Below are positions 18,616 through 26,271 of a DNA stretch of 53,057 bases, piece by piece. This DNA is from Intrasporangium sp. (GTDB taxonomy: Bacteria > Actinomycetota > Actinomycetes > Actinomycetales > Dermatophilaceae): contig NZ_JAKDLO010000004.1 of NCBI RefSeq assembly GCF_030452765.1, forward strand, positions 1 through 53,057. Reading direction: 5' to 3'. The notes under the pieces are model-generated. The model had not been told where the DNA came from. It saw only the letters and a list, made by a program, of their open reading frames with translations, and did no database searches. Positions within the stretch are counted from its first letter, which is position 1; the number at the start of each line of letters is the position of its first letter. Both the position numbers and the translations under genes were made by a program.

Positions 18616-21207
18616 ATGAGATTGAAGCGAATCGGTCCCCGCCTCGGGGCCGGTCTTGTCGCTGCGGCCATGGTCCTCGGCGGTGCCACCGACGCGAACG
18701 GGGCCACGCCCTCACCGACGGAAGCGTCGGACAACCCGTCGGCCGCGCTCCCGTCGATCCAGCGGCCACTGCTGCCGCTCACCCAGTACGTCGACCCGGT
18801 CATCGGCGGCGCCGTGCCACGGACGAGCGGGTATGCCGGCAACATCAACCCCGGTGCGAAGGTCCCCTTCGGGTTCACCCATTTCGGCCCGGACATGCCG
18901 CGGACGAACTTCAACGGCTCGGGCGGCTATCTCACCGCAGCCGACTCCACCTCCGAGCGAGTCAACTTCTTCAGCCTCACCCACCTCAACGGGGTCGGTT
19001 GTCCGGGTCAGGGCACGGTCGGCATGATGCCCGCATCGACGCCCACTGCCGTGTCGACCGCAGACGGGCGCCCGCTCGGCGTCCGGTTCGCCACAGCCAC
19101 CGAGAAGGCCGCTCCCGGGTACTACTCCGTCGGGCTCGACAACGACGTCAAGGTGGAGCTGACCGCCACCGAGCGCACCGGGATGGCCCGGTTCACCTAC
19201 CCGGGCAAGGACGCCGGCTACTTCTCGCTCGACACCCGGCTGAACGGGAACAGCAACGCGTCCTGGACGGCCGGGCGGATCGAGGCCAAGAACGTCTCGC
19301 TCGCCGTGAGCGACAACGGCAGGACCCTCACCGGCCGGTCGATCGCGCCGGCGTTCTGCACGCCCTACGGCACGCCGTACAACTCGGCGGTCTACTTCTA
19401 CGCCGAGCTCGACAAGCCGCTGCGCTCCCAGTCGGGGGCCAGCACGGTCAACACCGTCGACGACGGCTCCGCGCTGCTCCAGTACGACCTGCCAGCTGCG
19501 GACCCGACCCTCACCATGCGGGTCGGGATCTCGGCGGTGAGCATCGACAACGCCCGGCTCAACCTCAAGACCGAGAACGCCCGATCCACGTTCGAGCAGG
19601 TGCGCGCCCAGGCCGACAAGAAGTGGAACGCCCGGCTCAACACGATCCAGATCGACCGGGCCGCCAACCCGCGCGCCCTGAGCCCCGCCCAGCGTGAGGT
19701 GCTCGTCAAGTTCTACTCCTCCCTCTACCGTGTCTTCGTCGGCCCGACGACCTACTCCGACGTCAACGGCGACTTCCGCAGCATGCAGGGCTCGACCCCG
19801 GCACCTGGCAGCCCCGACCTGGGCGGGGCGGTCGAGCAACGCCCCGTCGCCAACGTCCGCGACTACACCTGGCGGCGGCCGGACGGGCGGATCGGCAGCT
19901 ACTCGACCCACTACAGCGGGTTCTCGATGTGGGACACCTACCGGTCGCAGGCACAGCTGCTGGCGTTGCTGGCCCCTCGCGAGTCGGCCGAGATGATGCA
20001 GTCCCTGGTCGTCGACGCGAAGCAGTGCGGCGCCTTCCCGCACTGGGTCGACGCCAGCGACGACTCGACCCCGATGTCGGGTGACAACGCGCTCCCGCTC
20101 ATCGCGGGCGCCTACCAGTTCGGGGTCCGCGACTACGACCTGGTCAGTGCCGCGCGCCTGGTCAAGCAGTCGGCCTTCGACCCGGGCAGCACCTGCAACA
20201 ACAACAAGAGCTTCTCGGGCATGACCGACTACCTGCAGACGGGGTACTTCCCCGACACGTCGTCGCCCAACATCGAGCGCTACAACAGCGACCGGGCCGC
20301 GGCCGCCTACCTCGACGCGCTGCCCAGGTCGATCCGGACCAACCCGCAGGTGGCGGTCACCGACGCCGACATCGCCAAGCTCCACGACCGGGCAGGCTGG
20401 TGGCGAACCATCCTCAACCCGGAGACCAAGGCGATCGCGGCCCGCGAGGCGCCGACCACGCCGGGTACACTCGGGGAGTGGACGACGGGCTGGTTCCACG
20501 AGTCCACCGAGCCGAACTACTTCTGGTCCTTCGGCTACGCCTGGACCGACCTCATCCACGCGATCGGCGGCAAGCAGGCTGCGGTCGACCGGCTCAACGC
20601 GCTCTTCTCGATCGACACCGCCCTGACCAGGGTGCCGACGGCCGCCCAGCTCAACGGTGGGCAGGACTCGCAGGGGTTCTACATCGGCAACGAGATGGGC
20701 TATCCGGCACCGTGGGCCTACAACTGGGCCGGCGCCCCGGCCTCGACCCAGTACGTCGTGCAGAAGATCATGGACCTGACCTTCAGCACCCGCCGCGACG
20801 GCCTGCCCGGCAACGACGACATGGGCGCGACCTCCAGCTGGTACGTGTTCGCCGCGCTGGGCATGTTCCCCACGGTGGCCTCGGCGCCCGGACTGTCCCT
20901 GTCGACCCCGCAGTTCCCCCGGACGACCATGTGGGTGGGAGACCGGCCGGTGCGCATCACGACCGACGCCGACGCCTCCACCGCGCCCTTCATCCAGTCG
21001 CTGCGGCTCAACTGGCGGGCCTACCCGGCCTCGTGGCTCCCGCTGCGACAGCTCCGGTACGGGGCGAAGCTGGACTTCGCCCTCGGGGCAAGCCCGTCAC
21101 AGTGGGCAGCGGCGGATGCGCTGACCCCGCCGTCGGGGGCGGACGCCGACTACACCCGGATGACCGCGAACGGCGACCCGAGGACCGGGTTCCCGGGGAT
21201 GCCCTGA
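18616..21207 (+). CDS. Secreted GH92-family alpha-mannosidase
   Basis: The product has 863 residues with a signal peptide (RLGAGLVAAAMVLGGATDAN). GH92 signatures run throughout: YVDPVIGG, GAKVPFGFTHFGPDMP and NFFSLTHLNGVGCPGQGTVG in the N-terminal beta domain, WDTYRSQAQLLALLAP in the helical barrel, and LPGNDDMGATSSWYVFAALG near the end, which holds the calcium- and catalysis-linked acidic pair. GH92 enzymes are calcium-dependent exo-mannosidases acting on mannan or N-glycans. The AAAGGAG site is 8 bases from the ATG. With the secreted GH63 enzyme nearby, it probably trims external mannose-rich glycans. Confidence 0.9.
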   Translation: MRLKRIGPRLGAGLVAAAMVLGGATDANGATPSPTEASDNPSAALPSIQRPLLPLTQYVDPVIGGAVPRTSGYAGNINPGAKVPFGFTHFGPDMPRTNFNGSGGYLTAADSTSERVNFFSLTHLNGVGCPGQGTVGMMPASTPTAVSTADGRPLGVRFATATEKAAPGYYSVGLDNDVKVELTATERTGMARFTYPGKDAGYFSLDTRLNGNSNASWTAGRIEAKNVSLAVSDNGRTLTGRSIAPAFCTPYGTPYNSAVYFYAELDKPLRSQSGASTVNTVDDGSALLQYDLPAADPTLTMRVGISAVSIDNARLNLKTENARSTFEQVRAQADKKWNARLNTIQIDRAANPRALSPAQREVLVKFYSSLYRVFVGPTTYSDVNGDFRSMQGSTPAPGSPDLGGAVEQRPVANVRDYTWRRPDGRIGSYSTHYSGFSMWDTYRSQAQLLALLAPRESAEMMQSLVVDAKQCGAFPHWVDASDDSTPMSGDNALPLIAGAYQFGVRDYDLVSAARLVKQSAFDPGSTCNNNKSFSGMTDYLQTGYFPDTSSPNIERYNSDRAAAAYLDALPRSIRTNPQVAVTDADIAKLHDRAGWWRTILNPETKAIAAREAPTTPGTLGEWTTGWFHESTEPNYFWSFGYAWTDLIHAIGGKQAAVDRLNALFSIDTALTRVPTAAQLNGGQDSQGFYIGNEMGYPAPWAYNWAGAPASTQYVVQKIMDLTFSTRRDGLPGNDDMGATSSWYVFAALGMFPTVASAPGLSLSTPQFPRTTMWVGDRPVRITTDADASTAPFIQSLRLNWRAYPASWLPLRQLRYGAKLDFALGASPSQWAAADALTPPSGADADYTRMTANGDPRTGFPGMP

Positions 21208-21251
21208 GGTCCACCGAGTACCGTGGGCGACGCCAGGAAGGACGAAGACAC

Positions 21252-21674
21252 ATGCCGGCATTCAGCGCGATCAGCCATCTCGACCTGACGGTCTCGGACG
21301 CGGAACGGAGCGCGCACTGGTACGTCGAGACGTTGGGTCTGCGACGCATCCGACGGGCAGACCTCGACGGGCGCATCATGATCGTTCTGCTGCACCCGCC
21401 CACCGGCCTGATCATCGGGCTGAACCAGCACGACGAGCAGACCGCGGACCGCTTCGACGAACACCGACCGGGTCTCGACCACGTCGGTTTCACCGTCTCC
21501 GAACGCACCGAGCTCGAGCGATGGCAACAGCGGCTGGCCGACCTCGGGGTCGACCACTCCCCCGTGACCGACTCCACGTCGGGCTCGGGCACCGCGTTGG
21601 TCTTCCGCGACCCGGACAACATCCAGCTCGAGCTCTGGTGGACGCGGCCCAAGGATGCTCCGGCCCCCGACTGA
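21252..21674 (+). CDS. VOC-family (glyoxalase/bleomycin-resistance fold) protein
   Basis: The product has 140 residues with the paired beta-alpha-beta-beta-beta modules of the vicinal oxygen chelate fold: ISHLDLTVSDAERSAHWYVETLGL in the first and LDHVGFTVSERTELERWQQRL in the second. It ends VFRDPDNIQLELWW, which supplies the metal-ligand glutamate. Members include dioxygenases, lyases and resistance proteins, and no specific substrate can be named. It starts 44 bases after the GH92 gene with the modest site AGGAAGGA and may be cotranscribed with it. A perfect 17-bp terminator hairpin follows. Confidence 0.85.
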   Translation: MPAFSAISHLDLTVSDAERSAHWYVETLGLRRIRRADLDGRIMIVLLHPPTGLIIGLNQHDEQTADRFDEHRPGLDHVGFTVSERTELERWQQRLADLGVDHSPVTDSTSGSGTALVFRDPDNIQLELWWTRPKDAPAPD

Positions 21675-21708
21675 CGACAAGCCCCGCCGGCCACCAGCCC
21701 CGAACAGA

Positions 21709-21745
21709 GGTATGCCGCCCAGCTCGCTGAGCTGGGCGGCATACC
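21709..21745. terminator. Perfect 17-bp GTATGCCGC hairpin between convergent genes
   Basis: GGTATGCCGCCCAGCTC (21709-21725) and its exact complement (21729-21745) are separated by a 3-base loop. It lies between the convergent VOC and hsp20 genes and should stop transcription from both sides. It is the best example of the palindrome family in the window. Confidence 0.9.
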
Positions 21746-21780
21746 CCTCGGTCACGCGTGAAGTCGCAAGAGCGCCCGGG

Positions 21781-22215
21781 TCACTGCTCGGAGCCCTGGA
21801 TGGCGGGGTCGAGGTGCCCGGCGCCGTGTGTCACCGAGATCTTCCGTGGCCTGGCCTCCTCGGCGACGGGAATGGTGAGCTTGAGGACGCCGTCGCGGTA
21901 GTCCGCCTCGATCTTGTCGAGGGCGAGCCCGCTGCCGAGCGCCAGCTGCCGGGCGAACGTGCCGCTCGGCCGCTCGTGCGAGAGCCACTTCGCGCCCTCG
22001 GCCTCGACGTCCTTGCGAGCCGCGCGGATCGTCAGGGTGCGGTCCTCGACGTCGATGTCGATCGTCGCGGGGTCGACCCCGGGCAGGTCGACGAGGACGG
22101 TGAACAGCTCGCCGGCGCGGTAGAGGTCCATCGGCATGAGCGCGTTGCTCGCGCTGCGGAACGTGTCGGTGAAGAGGCGGTCCATCTGGCGGAAGGGGTC
22201 GAACTGGTTGGGCAT
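21781..22215 (-). CDS. hsp20: Small heat-shock protein, Hsp20/alpha-crystallin family
   Basis: The product has 144 residues. The alpha-crystallin domain spans about 30-125 (LFTVLVDLPGVDPATIDIDV, RTLTIRAARK, FARQLALGSGLALDKIEADY, DGVLKLTIPVAE). The last motif contains the conserved LxIP-type tail of the domain, and a short C-terminal extension follows. It acts as an ATP-independent holdase in the cytoplasm. The ATG at 22215 has AGGAG 5 bases before it. An HspR-type operator lies about 63 bases upstream, so the gene is probably heat-induced by release of the HspR repressor. HspR itself is not in the window. Confidence 0.95.
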   Translation of the reverse strand: MPNQFDPFRQMDRLFTDTFRSASNALMPMDLYRAGELFTVLVDLPGVDPATIDIDVEDRTLTIRAARKDVEAEGAKWLSHERPSGTFARQLALGSGLALDKIEADYRDGVLKLTIPVAEEARPRKISVTHGAGHLDPAIQGSEQ

Positions 22216-22241
22216 GGTCACTCCTGTGTCCCTCGGGGTGC

Positions 22242-22270
22242 TGACGCAACTCTTGCATGGCGCTGCGTCA
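22242..22270 (-). promoter_or_regulatory. Inverted repeat in the hsp20 leader
   Basis: TGACGCA and TGCGTCA form perfect 7-bp arms with a 15-base spacer, 27-55 bases upstream of the hsp20 ATG, between the HspR-type site and the ribosome site. It could be a second operator or an mRNA hairpin that melts on heating. Confidence 0.4.
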
Positions 22271-22277
22271 AGATACA

Positions 22278-22294
22278 TGAGTGATAACGACTCA
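22278..22294 (-). promoter_or_regulatory. HspR (HAIR-type) operator of hsp20
   Basis: TGAGT-N7-ACTCA is a perfect inverted repeat matching the core of the HAIR element (CTTGAGT-N7-ACTCAAG) bound by HspR in Actinobacteria. The arms extend on one side to ACTCAA. On the minus strand the site overlaps TTGAGT, a likely -35 region. Confidence 0.8.
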
Positions 22295-22446
22295 ACTTCA
22301 AGTCTTGTTCCCGCTGGCCGAACGTGCTCGGCGGCCCATGGATGCTGATGTGCAGGTGCCGCCCGGCGACCGCCAATGTCGCCTCCTTGCCGCGTAGCCT
22401 TGTCTCCACCAGACCGCCACCTCCTCTGACAGACGAAGGATCGAGA

Positions 22447-24078
22447 ATGGATGCAGTGACCCACCTGCCCGCACCGGCAAACGAGCCGGTCCTCGACTAC
22501 GCCCCGGGCTCCCCCGAACGCGCCCTGATCGAGGCAGCCCTCACCGAGCTGCAGAGCGCCGGCCCCAGGGACCTCCCCCAGACGATCGACGGGGAGCGCG
22601 TCATGGGCGGCGGCGCCGAGTTCACCGTGCGCCAGCCGCACGCCCACGCCAAGGTGCTCGGCACCCTGCGCGGCTCGACGGTCGAGGACGCTCGCCGCGC
22701 CGTCGACGCCGCGAAAGCCGCGGCTCCCGCCTGGCGGGAGCTGTCCTTCGACGACCGGGCGGCCGTCCTGCTCAAGGCCGCCGACCTGCTCGCCGGCCCG
22801 TGGCGCGCCCGGCTCAACGCGGCGACGATGCTCGGCCAGTCCAAGACCGCCTACCAGGCCGAGATCGACAGCGCCTGCGAGCTGATCGACTTCTGGCGGA
22901 TCAACGTGCACTTCGCACGCCAGATCCTCGCCGAGCAGCCGCCGCTGAACTCGCGTGGCGTGTGGAACCGGGCGGACTACCGGCCGCTCGAGGGCTTCGT
23001 CTACGCGATCACCCCGTTCAACTTCACCGCCATCGCCGGGAACCTGCCGACGGCCCCGGCCCTGATGGGCAACACCGTCGTCTGGAAGCCCTCGCCCACG
23101 CAGCAGTTCGCGGCGCAGGTCACGATGGAGCTGCTCGAGGCGGCCGGTATGCCGCCGGGCGTGGTCAACCTGGTCACCGGTGACGGCATCGACGTCTCGA
23201 AGGTCGCCCTCACGGACCCCGACCTGGCCGGGATCCACTTCACCGGGTCTACCCCGACCTTCAAGCACCTGTGGAGTGAGGTCGCCACCAACCTCGAGCG
23301 CTACCGCACGTACCCGCGGCTCGTCGGGGAGACCGGCGGTAAGGACTTCATCCTCGCCCACCCGTCTGCCGACCCGGCCGTGCTTCGCACCGCGATGGTC
23401 CGCGGTTCCTTCGAGTACCAGGGCCAGAAGTGCTCGGCCGCCTCGCGAAGCTACGTCCCGGCGTCGGTGTGGAAGCAGGTCAAGGACGAGCTCGTCGAGG
23501 TGACCGAGAGCCTGACCCAGGGCGACGTCACCGACCTGACCAACTTCATGGGCGCCGTCATCGACGACCGGGCCTTCGCCAAGCACAAGGCCGCCATCGA
23601 CCGGGCTCACGCCACGCCCGGCATCGAGGTCGTCGCGGGGGGCAGGTACGACGACTCGGTCGGCTGGTTCGTCCGGCCGACGGTCCTCGAGGTCACCGAC
23701 CCCGGGGACGAGGCCCTGCGCACCGAGTACTTCGGCCCGATCCTCGCCGTCCACGTCTTCGACGACGCCGACTACGACCGGGCGCTCGCCGAGATGGAGT
23801 CGGCCTCCTCGTACGGCCTGACCGGCTCGATCATCGCGCAGGACCGGCACGCCATCGCCGAGGCGACGCAGCGGCTCCGGTTCGCCGCCGGCAACTTCTA
23901 CATCAACGACAAGCCGACCGGCGCGGTCGTCGGGCAGCAGCCCTTCGGTGGCGCGCGCGCCTCCGGCACCAACGACAAGGCCGGCGCCGCCCAGAACCTA
24001 CTGCGATGGACGAGCGTCCGCTCGATCAAGGAGACCTTCGTCCCGCCGACGACGCACACCTATCCGCACATGGGCTGA
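22447..24078 (+). CDS. pruA: L-glutamate gamma-semialdehyde dehydrogenase (P5C dehydrogenase)
   Basis: The product has 543 residues, the usual length for monofunctional PruA. Aldehyde dehydrogenase motifs are intact: AITPFNFTAIAGNLPTAPAL (catalytic asparagine), HFTGSTPTF, LVGETGGKDF (general base) and GQKCSAASRSYVP with the nucleophilic cysteine. It ends QQPFGGARASGTNDKAG. It oxidises glutamate semialdehyde, formed from proline or ornithine, to glutamate with NAD. The ATG has a GAAGGA site. No putA/prodh gene is adjacent, but ornithine cyclodeaminase and CtlX lie 15 kb away and would feed it through proline. A 16-bp inverted repeat follows. Confidence 0.95.
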   Translation: MDAVTHLPAPANEPVLDYAPGSPERALIEAALTELQSAGPRDLPQTIDGERVMGGGAEFTVRQPHAHAKVLGTLRGSTVEDARRAVDAAKAAAPAWRELSFDDRAAVLLKAADLLAGPWRARLNAATMLGQSKTAYQAEIDSACELIDFWRINVHFARQILAEQPPLNSRGVWNRADYRPLEGFVYAITPFNFTAIAGNLPTAPALMGNTVVWKPSPTQQFAAQVTMELLEAAGMPPGVVNLVTGDGIDVSKVALTDPDLAGIHFTGSTPTFKHLWSEVATNLERYRTYPRLVGETGGKDFILAHPSADPAVLRTAMVRGSFEYQGQKCSAASRSYVPASVWKQVKDELVEVTESLTQGDVTDLTNFMGAVIDDRAFAKHKAAIDRAHATPGIEVVAGGRYDDSVGWFVRPTVLEVTDPGDEALRTEYFGPILAVHVFDDADYDRALAEMESASSYGLTGSIIAQDRHAIAEATQRLRFAAGNFYINDKPTGAVVGQQPFGGARASGTNDKAGAAQNLLRWTSVRSIKETFVPPTTHTYPHMG

Positions 24079-24102
24079 GACAGCCCCCGACGGTTGACGG
24101 GC

Positions 24103-24184
24103 CAAGTGACCGGAACGAACAGCCCTCCCGACGCTCCGCCGTGCTCAACGCACAGCGGTCCCCCACCGTCGTTCCGGTCACTTG
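24103..24184. repeat. 82-base element with 16-bp perfect inverted ends between pruA and bioY
   Basis: CAAGTGACCGGAACGA (24103-24118) is exactly complementary to 24169-24184, with a 50-base interior. It might be a long-loop terminator for pruA, or a small inverted-repeat element. No flanking target duplication is evident. Confidence 0.7.
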
Positions 24185-24215
24185 TCCCGCGACTTGGGTT
24201 CCCGGCCGCCACAGC

Positions 24216-24241
24216 GTGGCCCGTATGATCGCTTCGGCCAC
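24216..24241 (+). promoter_or_regulatory. bioY upstream inverted repeat with -10-like TATGAT
   Basis: GTGGCC and GGCCAC (14-base spacer) enclose TATGAT at 24224-24229, a good -10 match about 29 bases before the bioY start. No good -35 is seen. A repressor such as a biotin-responsive regulator could act here, but the arms do not match a biotin operator that I know. Confidence 0.4.
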
Positions 24242-24257
24242 AAGATGAGGAGACCCG

Positions 24258-24851
24258 TTGAGAGCTGCCCAGAGTCGGACCCGGGACCTCGCGCTGACGG
24301 CGACGTTCGCGGGGTTCATCGCGGTCCTCGGTCTCGTTCCGGCGTTCTCGCCGCTGGGGTTCCCGGTGCCGATCACGCTGCAGTCGCTGGGGATCATGCT
24401 GGTCGGTGCGGTGCTCGGTCCCAGGCGGGCGGTGGCCGCAGTGATGTTCTTCCTGCTGCTGGTGGCGCTGGGCCTGCCGCTGCTGGCCGGGGGCCGCGGC
24501 GGCCTGGGCGTGTTCGCCGGGCCGAGCGCCGGCTATCTGCTCGGCTTCCCGATCGCCGCGTACGTGACCGGTGTCCTGGTCTATCGGCGCGGCGCGCCCT
24601 ACCAGATCGGGTACGGGCTCGTGTCGATCGTCATCGGCGGCATCGTCGTGCTCTACGCGGTCGGGGTCCCGGTCACCGCGTGGCGTGCCGGGATCAGCCT
24701 CCCGGCAGCCATGGCCGGCAGCGCGCTGTTCCTCGTCGGTGATCTCGCCAAGGCCGTGCTCGCCGCGGTCGTCGCGGGCGCGGTGCACCGAGCGGACCCG
24801 CGGCTGTTGCCGCGCCGGTCGGAGCGGGCGCTCACCGGGCACACCGCCTGA
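24258..24851 (+). CDS. bioY: BioY, substrate-binding (S) component of biotin ECF transporter
   Basis: The product has 197 residues with six hydrophobic segments. The BioY signature PVPITLQSLGIMLVGAVLGP is followed by GVFAGPSAGYLLGFPIAAYV, which carries the conserved GPSAGYLLGF motif at the biotin site. It binds biotin in the membrane and delivers it with BioM (ATPase) and BioN (T component), whose genes lie convergently just downstream. The start is TTG, chosen because GAGGAG sits 6 bases upstream and no ATG or GTG fits the first helix. A partial GTATGCCGC motif follows the stop. Confidence 0.9.
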   Translation: MRAAQSRTRDLALTATFAGFIAVLGLVPAFSPLGFPVPITLQSLGIMLVGAVLGPRRAVAAVMFFLLLVALGLPLLAGGRGGLGVFAGPSAGYLLGFPIAAYVTGVLVYRRGAPYQIGYGLVSIVIGGIVVLYAVGVPVTAWRAGISLPAAMAGSALFLVGDLAKAVLAAVVAGAVHRADPRLLPRRSERALTGHTA

Positions 24852-24979
24852 CCACACCCCGACCGTATGCCGCTCAGCGCAGTCCCCCAGGGTCCCCAGC
24901 GGTCTGCTGGGTGGCTGGGTTCCCCAGGCCCGGCGTGCCCGAGACCGCGCCATGCCCGCGGGATCGGGCGCGCAAGCGA

Positions 24980-25582
24980 TCAGTCGTCGATGCCGCGGGC
25001 GGCGAGGGCTTCGGCGACCTGGTCGGCGTGTCGCAGGCTGCGGACCATCAGCGGGGCCAGGAACGCGACCGGACGGGTCGCGGCGCCGCGGGCGCGTTGC
25101 GCGTCGCGGACCTCGCGGGCCAGCCCGACGAGCACGGGCACGGACCTGATCCCGAGCGAGGCGAGCAACCCGACCCGTTCCGGGTCGAGCCCGAAGCGGC
25201 GCAGCGGGCCGGCCAGACCCACCACCACCTCGACGAGCGCATCGGTGCGGGTGGTCAGGCTGACCAGCGCCGCCAGCGCGACCAGCGCGGTGATCCCGCC
25301 ACAGACGAGCACGGCCCGCTCCCATCCCGCGACGAACACCTGGAAGACCCCGATCCCGGCCACGAGCAGGGCCACCGGTCGTAGCTGCGCGGCGGCGGCG
25401 CGCCACGGGATGTACGCGGCGGCATACAGGAGAGCGACCACGACGAGCAGCGCGGCCGTCTGCCACCAGTGCCGCACGAGGACACTGAGGGCAGCGATCA
25501 CCACGAGCCCACCGAGCTTGGCCCCGGCCGGCAGGCGGTGCACCGGCGAGTCGCGCTCGACATAGGTGGCCAGCACCGTCAT
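24980..25582 (-). CDS. bioN: BioN, energy-coupling (T) transmembrane component
   Basis: The product has 200 residues with about five membrane helices (LGGLVVIAALSVLV, ALLVVVALLYAAAYIPW, PVALLVAGIGVFQVFVAG, ALVALAALVSL). The coupling helix ends VAFLAPLMVRSLRHADQVAE then ALAARGIDD, the ARG-type motif of EcfT proteins that contacts the ATPase. The ATG overlaps the bioM stop by 4 bases (ATGA). It is the last gene of the minus-strand operon and faces bioY tail to tail. Confidence 0.9.
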   Translation of the reverse strand: MTVLATYVERDSPVHRLPAGAKLGGLVVIAALSVLVRHWWQTAALLVVVALLYAAAYIPWRAAAAQLRPVALLVAGIGVFQVFVAGWERAVLVCGGITALVALAALVSLTTRTDALVEVVVGLAGPLRRFGLDPERVGLLASLGIRSVPVLVGLAREVRDAQRARGAATRPVAFLAPLMVRSLRHADQVAEALAARGIDD

Positions 25583-26271
25583 GTGAGCACCAGCCCGCGG
25601 TAGTGCGCGACCGCGTCCGCCGGCGCCCCGTCGAACACCAGCCGCCCCTCGTGGAAGACCAGCACCCGGTCGAACTGATCGAGCAGGTCCAGCTGATGGG
25701 TGACCAGCACCACCTGCGGCGCCAGGGCGCGCACCCGCTCCCGGACCCGCACCGCGTTGGCCAGGTCGAGCAGCGTGGTCGGTTCGTCCATGACCACCAG
25801 CGCCGGATCGGTGACCAGCACCGCCGCCAGCGCGAGCAGCTGTTTCTGGCCCCCGGAGAGCAGGTGCGCCGGCTGGGTGCGGTATGCGGCCAGGCCGTAC
25901 GTGTCCAGCGCGGCCTCGACACGCCGGGCGACCTCGTCCTTGGGCAGGTGCCGTCGGCGCAGGCTGAAGGCGAGGTCCTCCTGCACCGTCGGCATGACGA
26001 TCTGCGCGTCCGGGTCGGTGAAGCAGAACCCGACCCGGCGCCGGATCGCGCGGGCCTCGCGGGCCGTGTCGAGCCCGTCGACCCGCACGCTGCCGACGCT
26101 CGGTACGACCAGCGCGTTGAGCATCCGCGCGAACGTCGACTTGCCGGAGCCGTTCGCGCCGATCACCCCGATCCGGTGCTCGGTCAACCGGACGCTCACC
26201 TCGCGCAGCACCGTCGTGGCCTGCCCGGCCGCGTCCGGGTACGCATGGCTGACCCCGGCGAACTCGATCAC
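25579..26271 (-). CDS. bioM: BioM, ATP-binding component of biotin ECF transporter
   Basis: The product has 230 residues. Walker A is GANGSGKST, the Q-loop lies near GFCFTDPDAQIVMPTVQED (typical of EcfA/CbiO-type ATPases), the signature is LLSGGQKQLLALAAV, Walker B is ALVVMDEPTTLLD, and the switch histidine is in LVTHQLDLL. GTG at 26271 was chosen because it gives the 4-base GTGA overlap with the thiolase stop and starts MIEFAGVSHAYPD; GTG 26277 is an alternative two codons earlier. It powers BioY/BioN uptake. Confidence 0.9.
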   Translation of the reverse strand: MIEFAGVSHAYPDAAGQATTVLREVSVRLTEHRIGVIGANGSGKSTFARMLNALVVPSVGSVRVDGLDTAREARAIRRRVGFCFTDPDAQIVMPTVQEDLAFSLRRRHLPKDEVARRVEAALDTYGLAAYRTQPAHLLSGGQKQLLALAAVLVTDPALVVMDEPTTLLDLANAVRVRERVRALAPQVVLVTHQLDLLDQFDRVLVFHEGRLVFDGAPADAVAHYRGLVLT

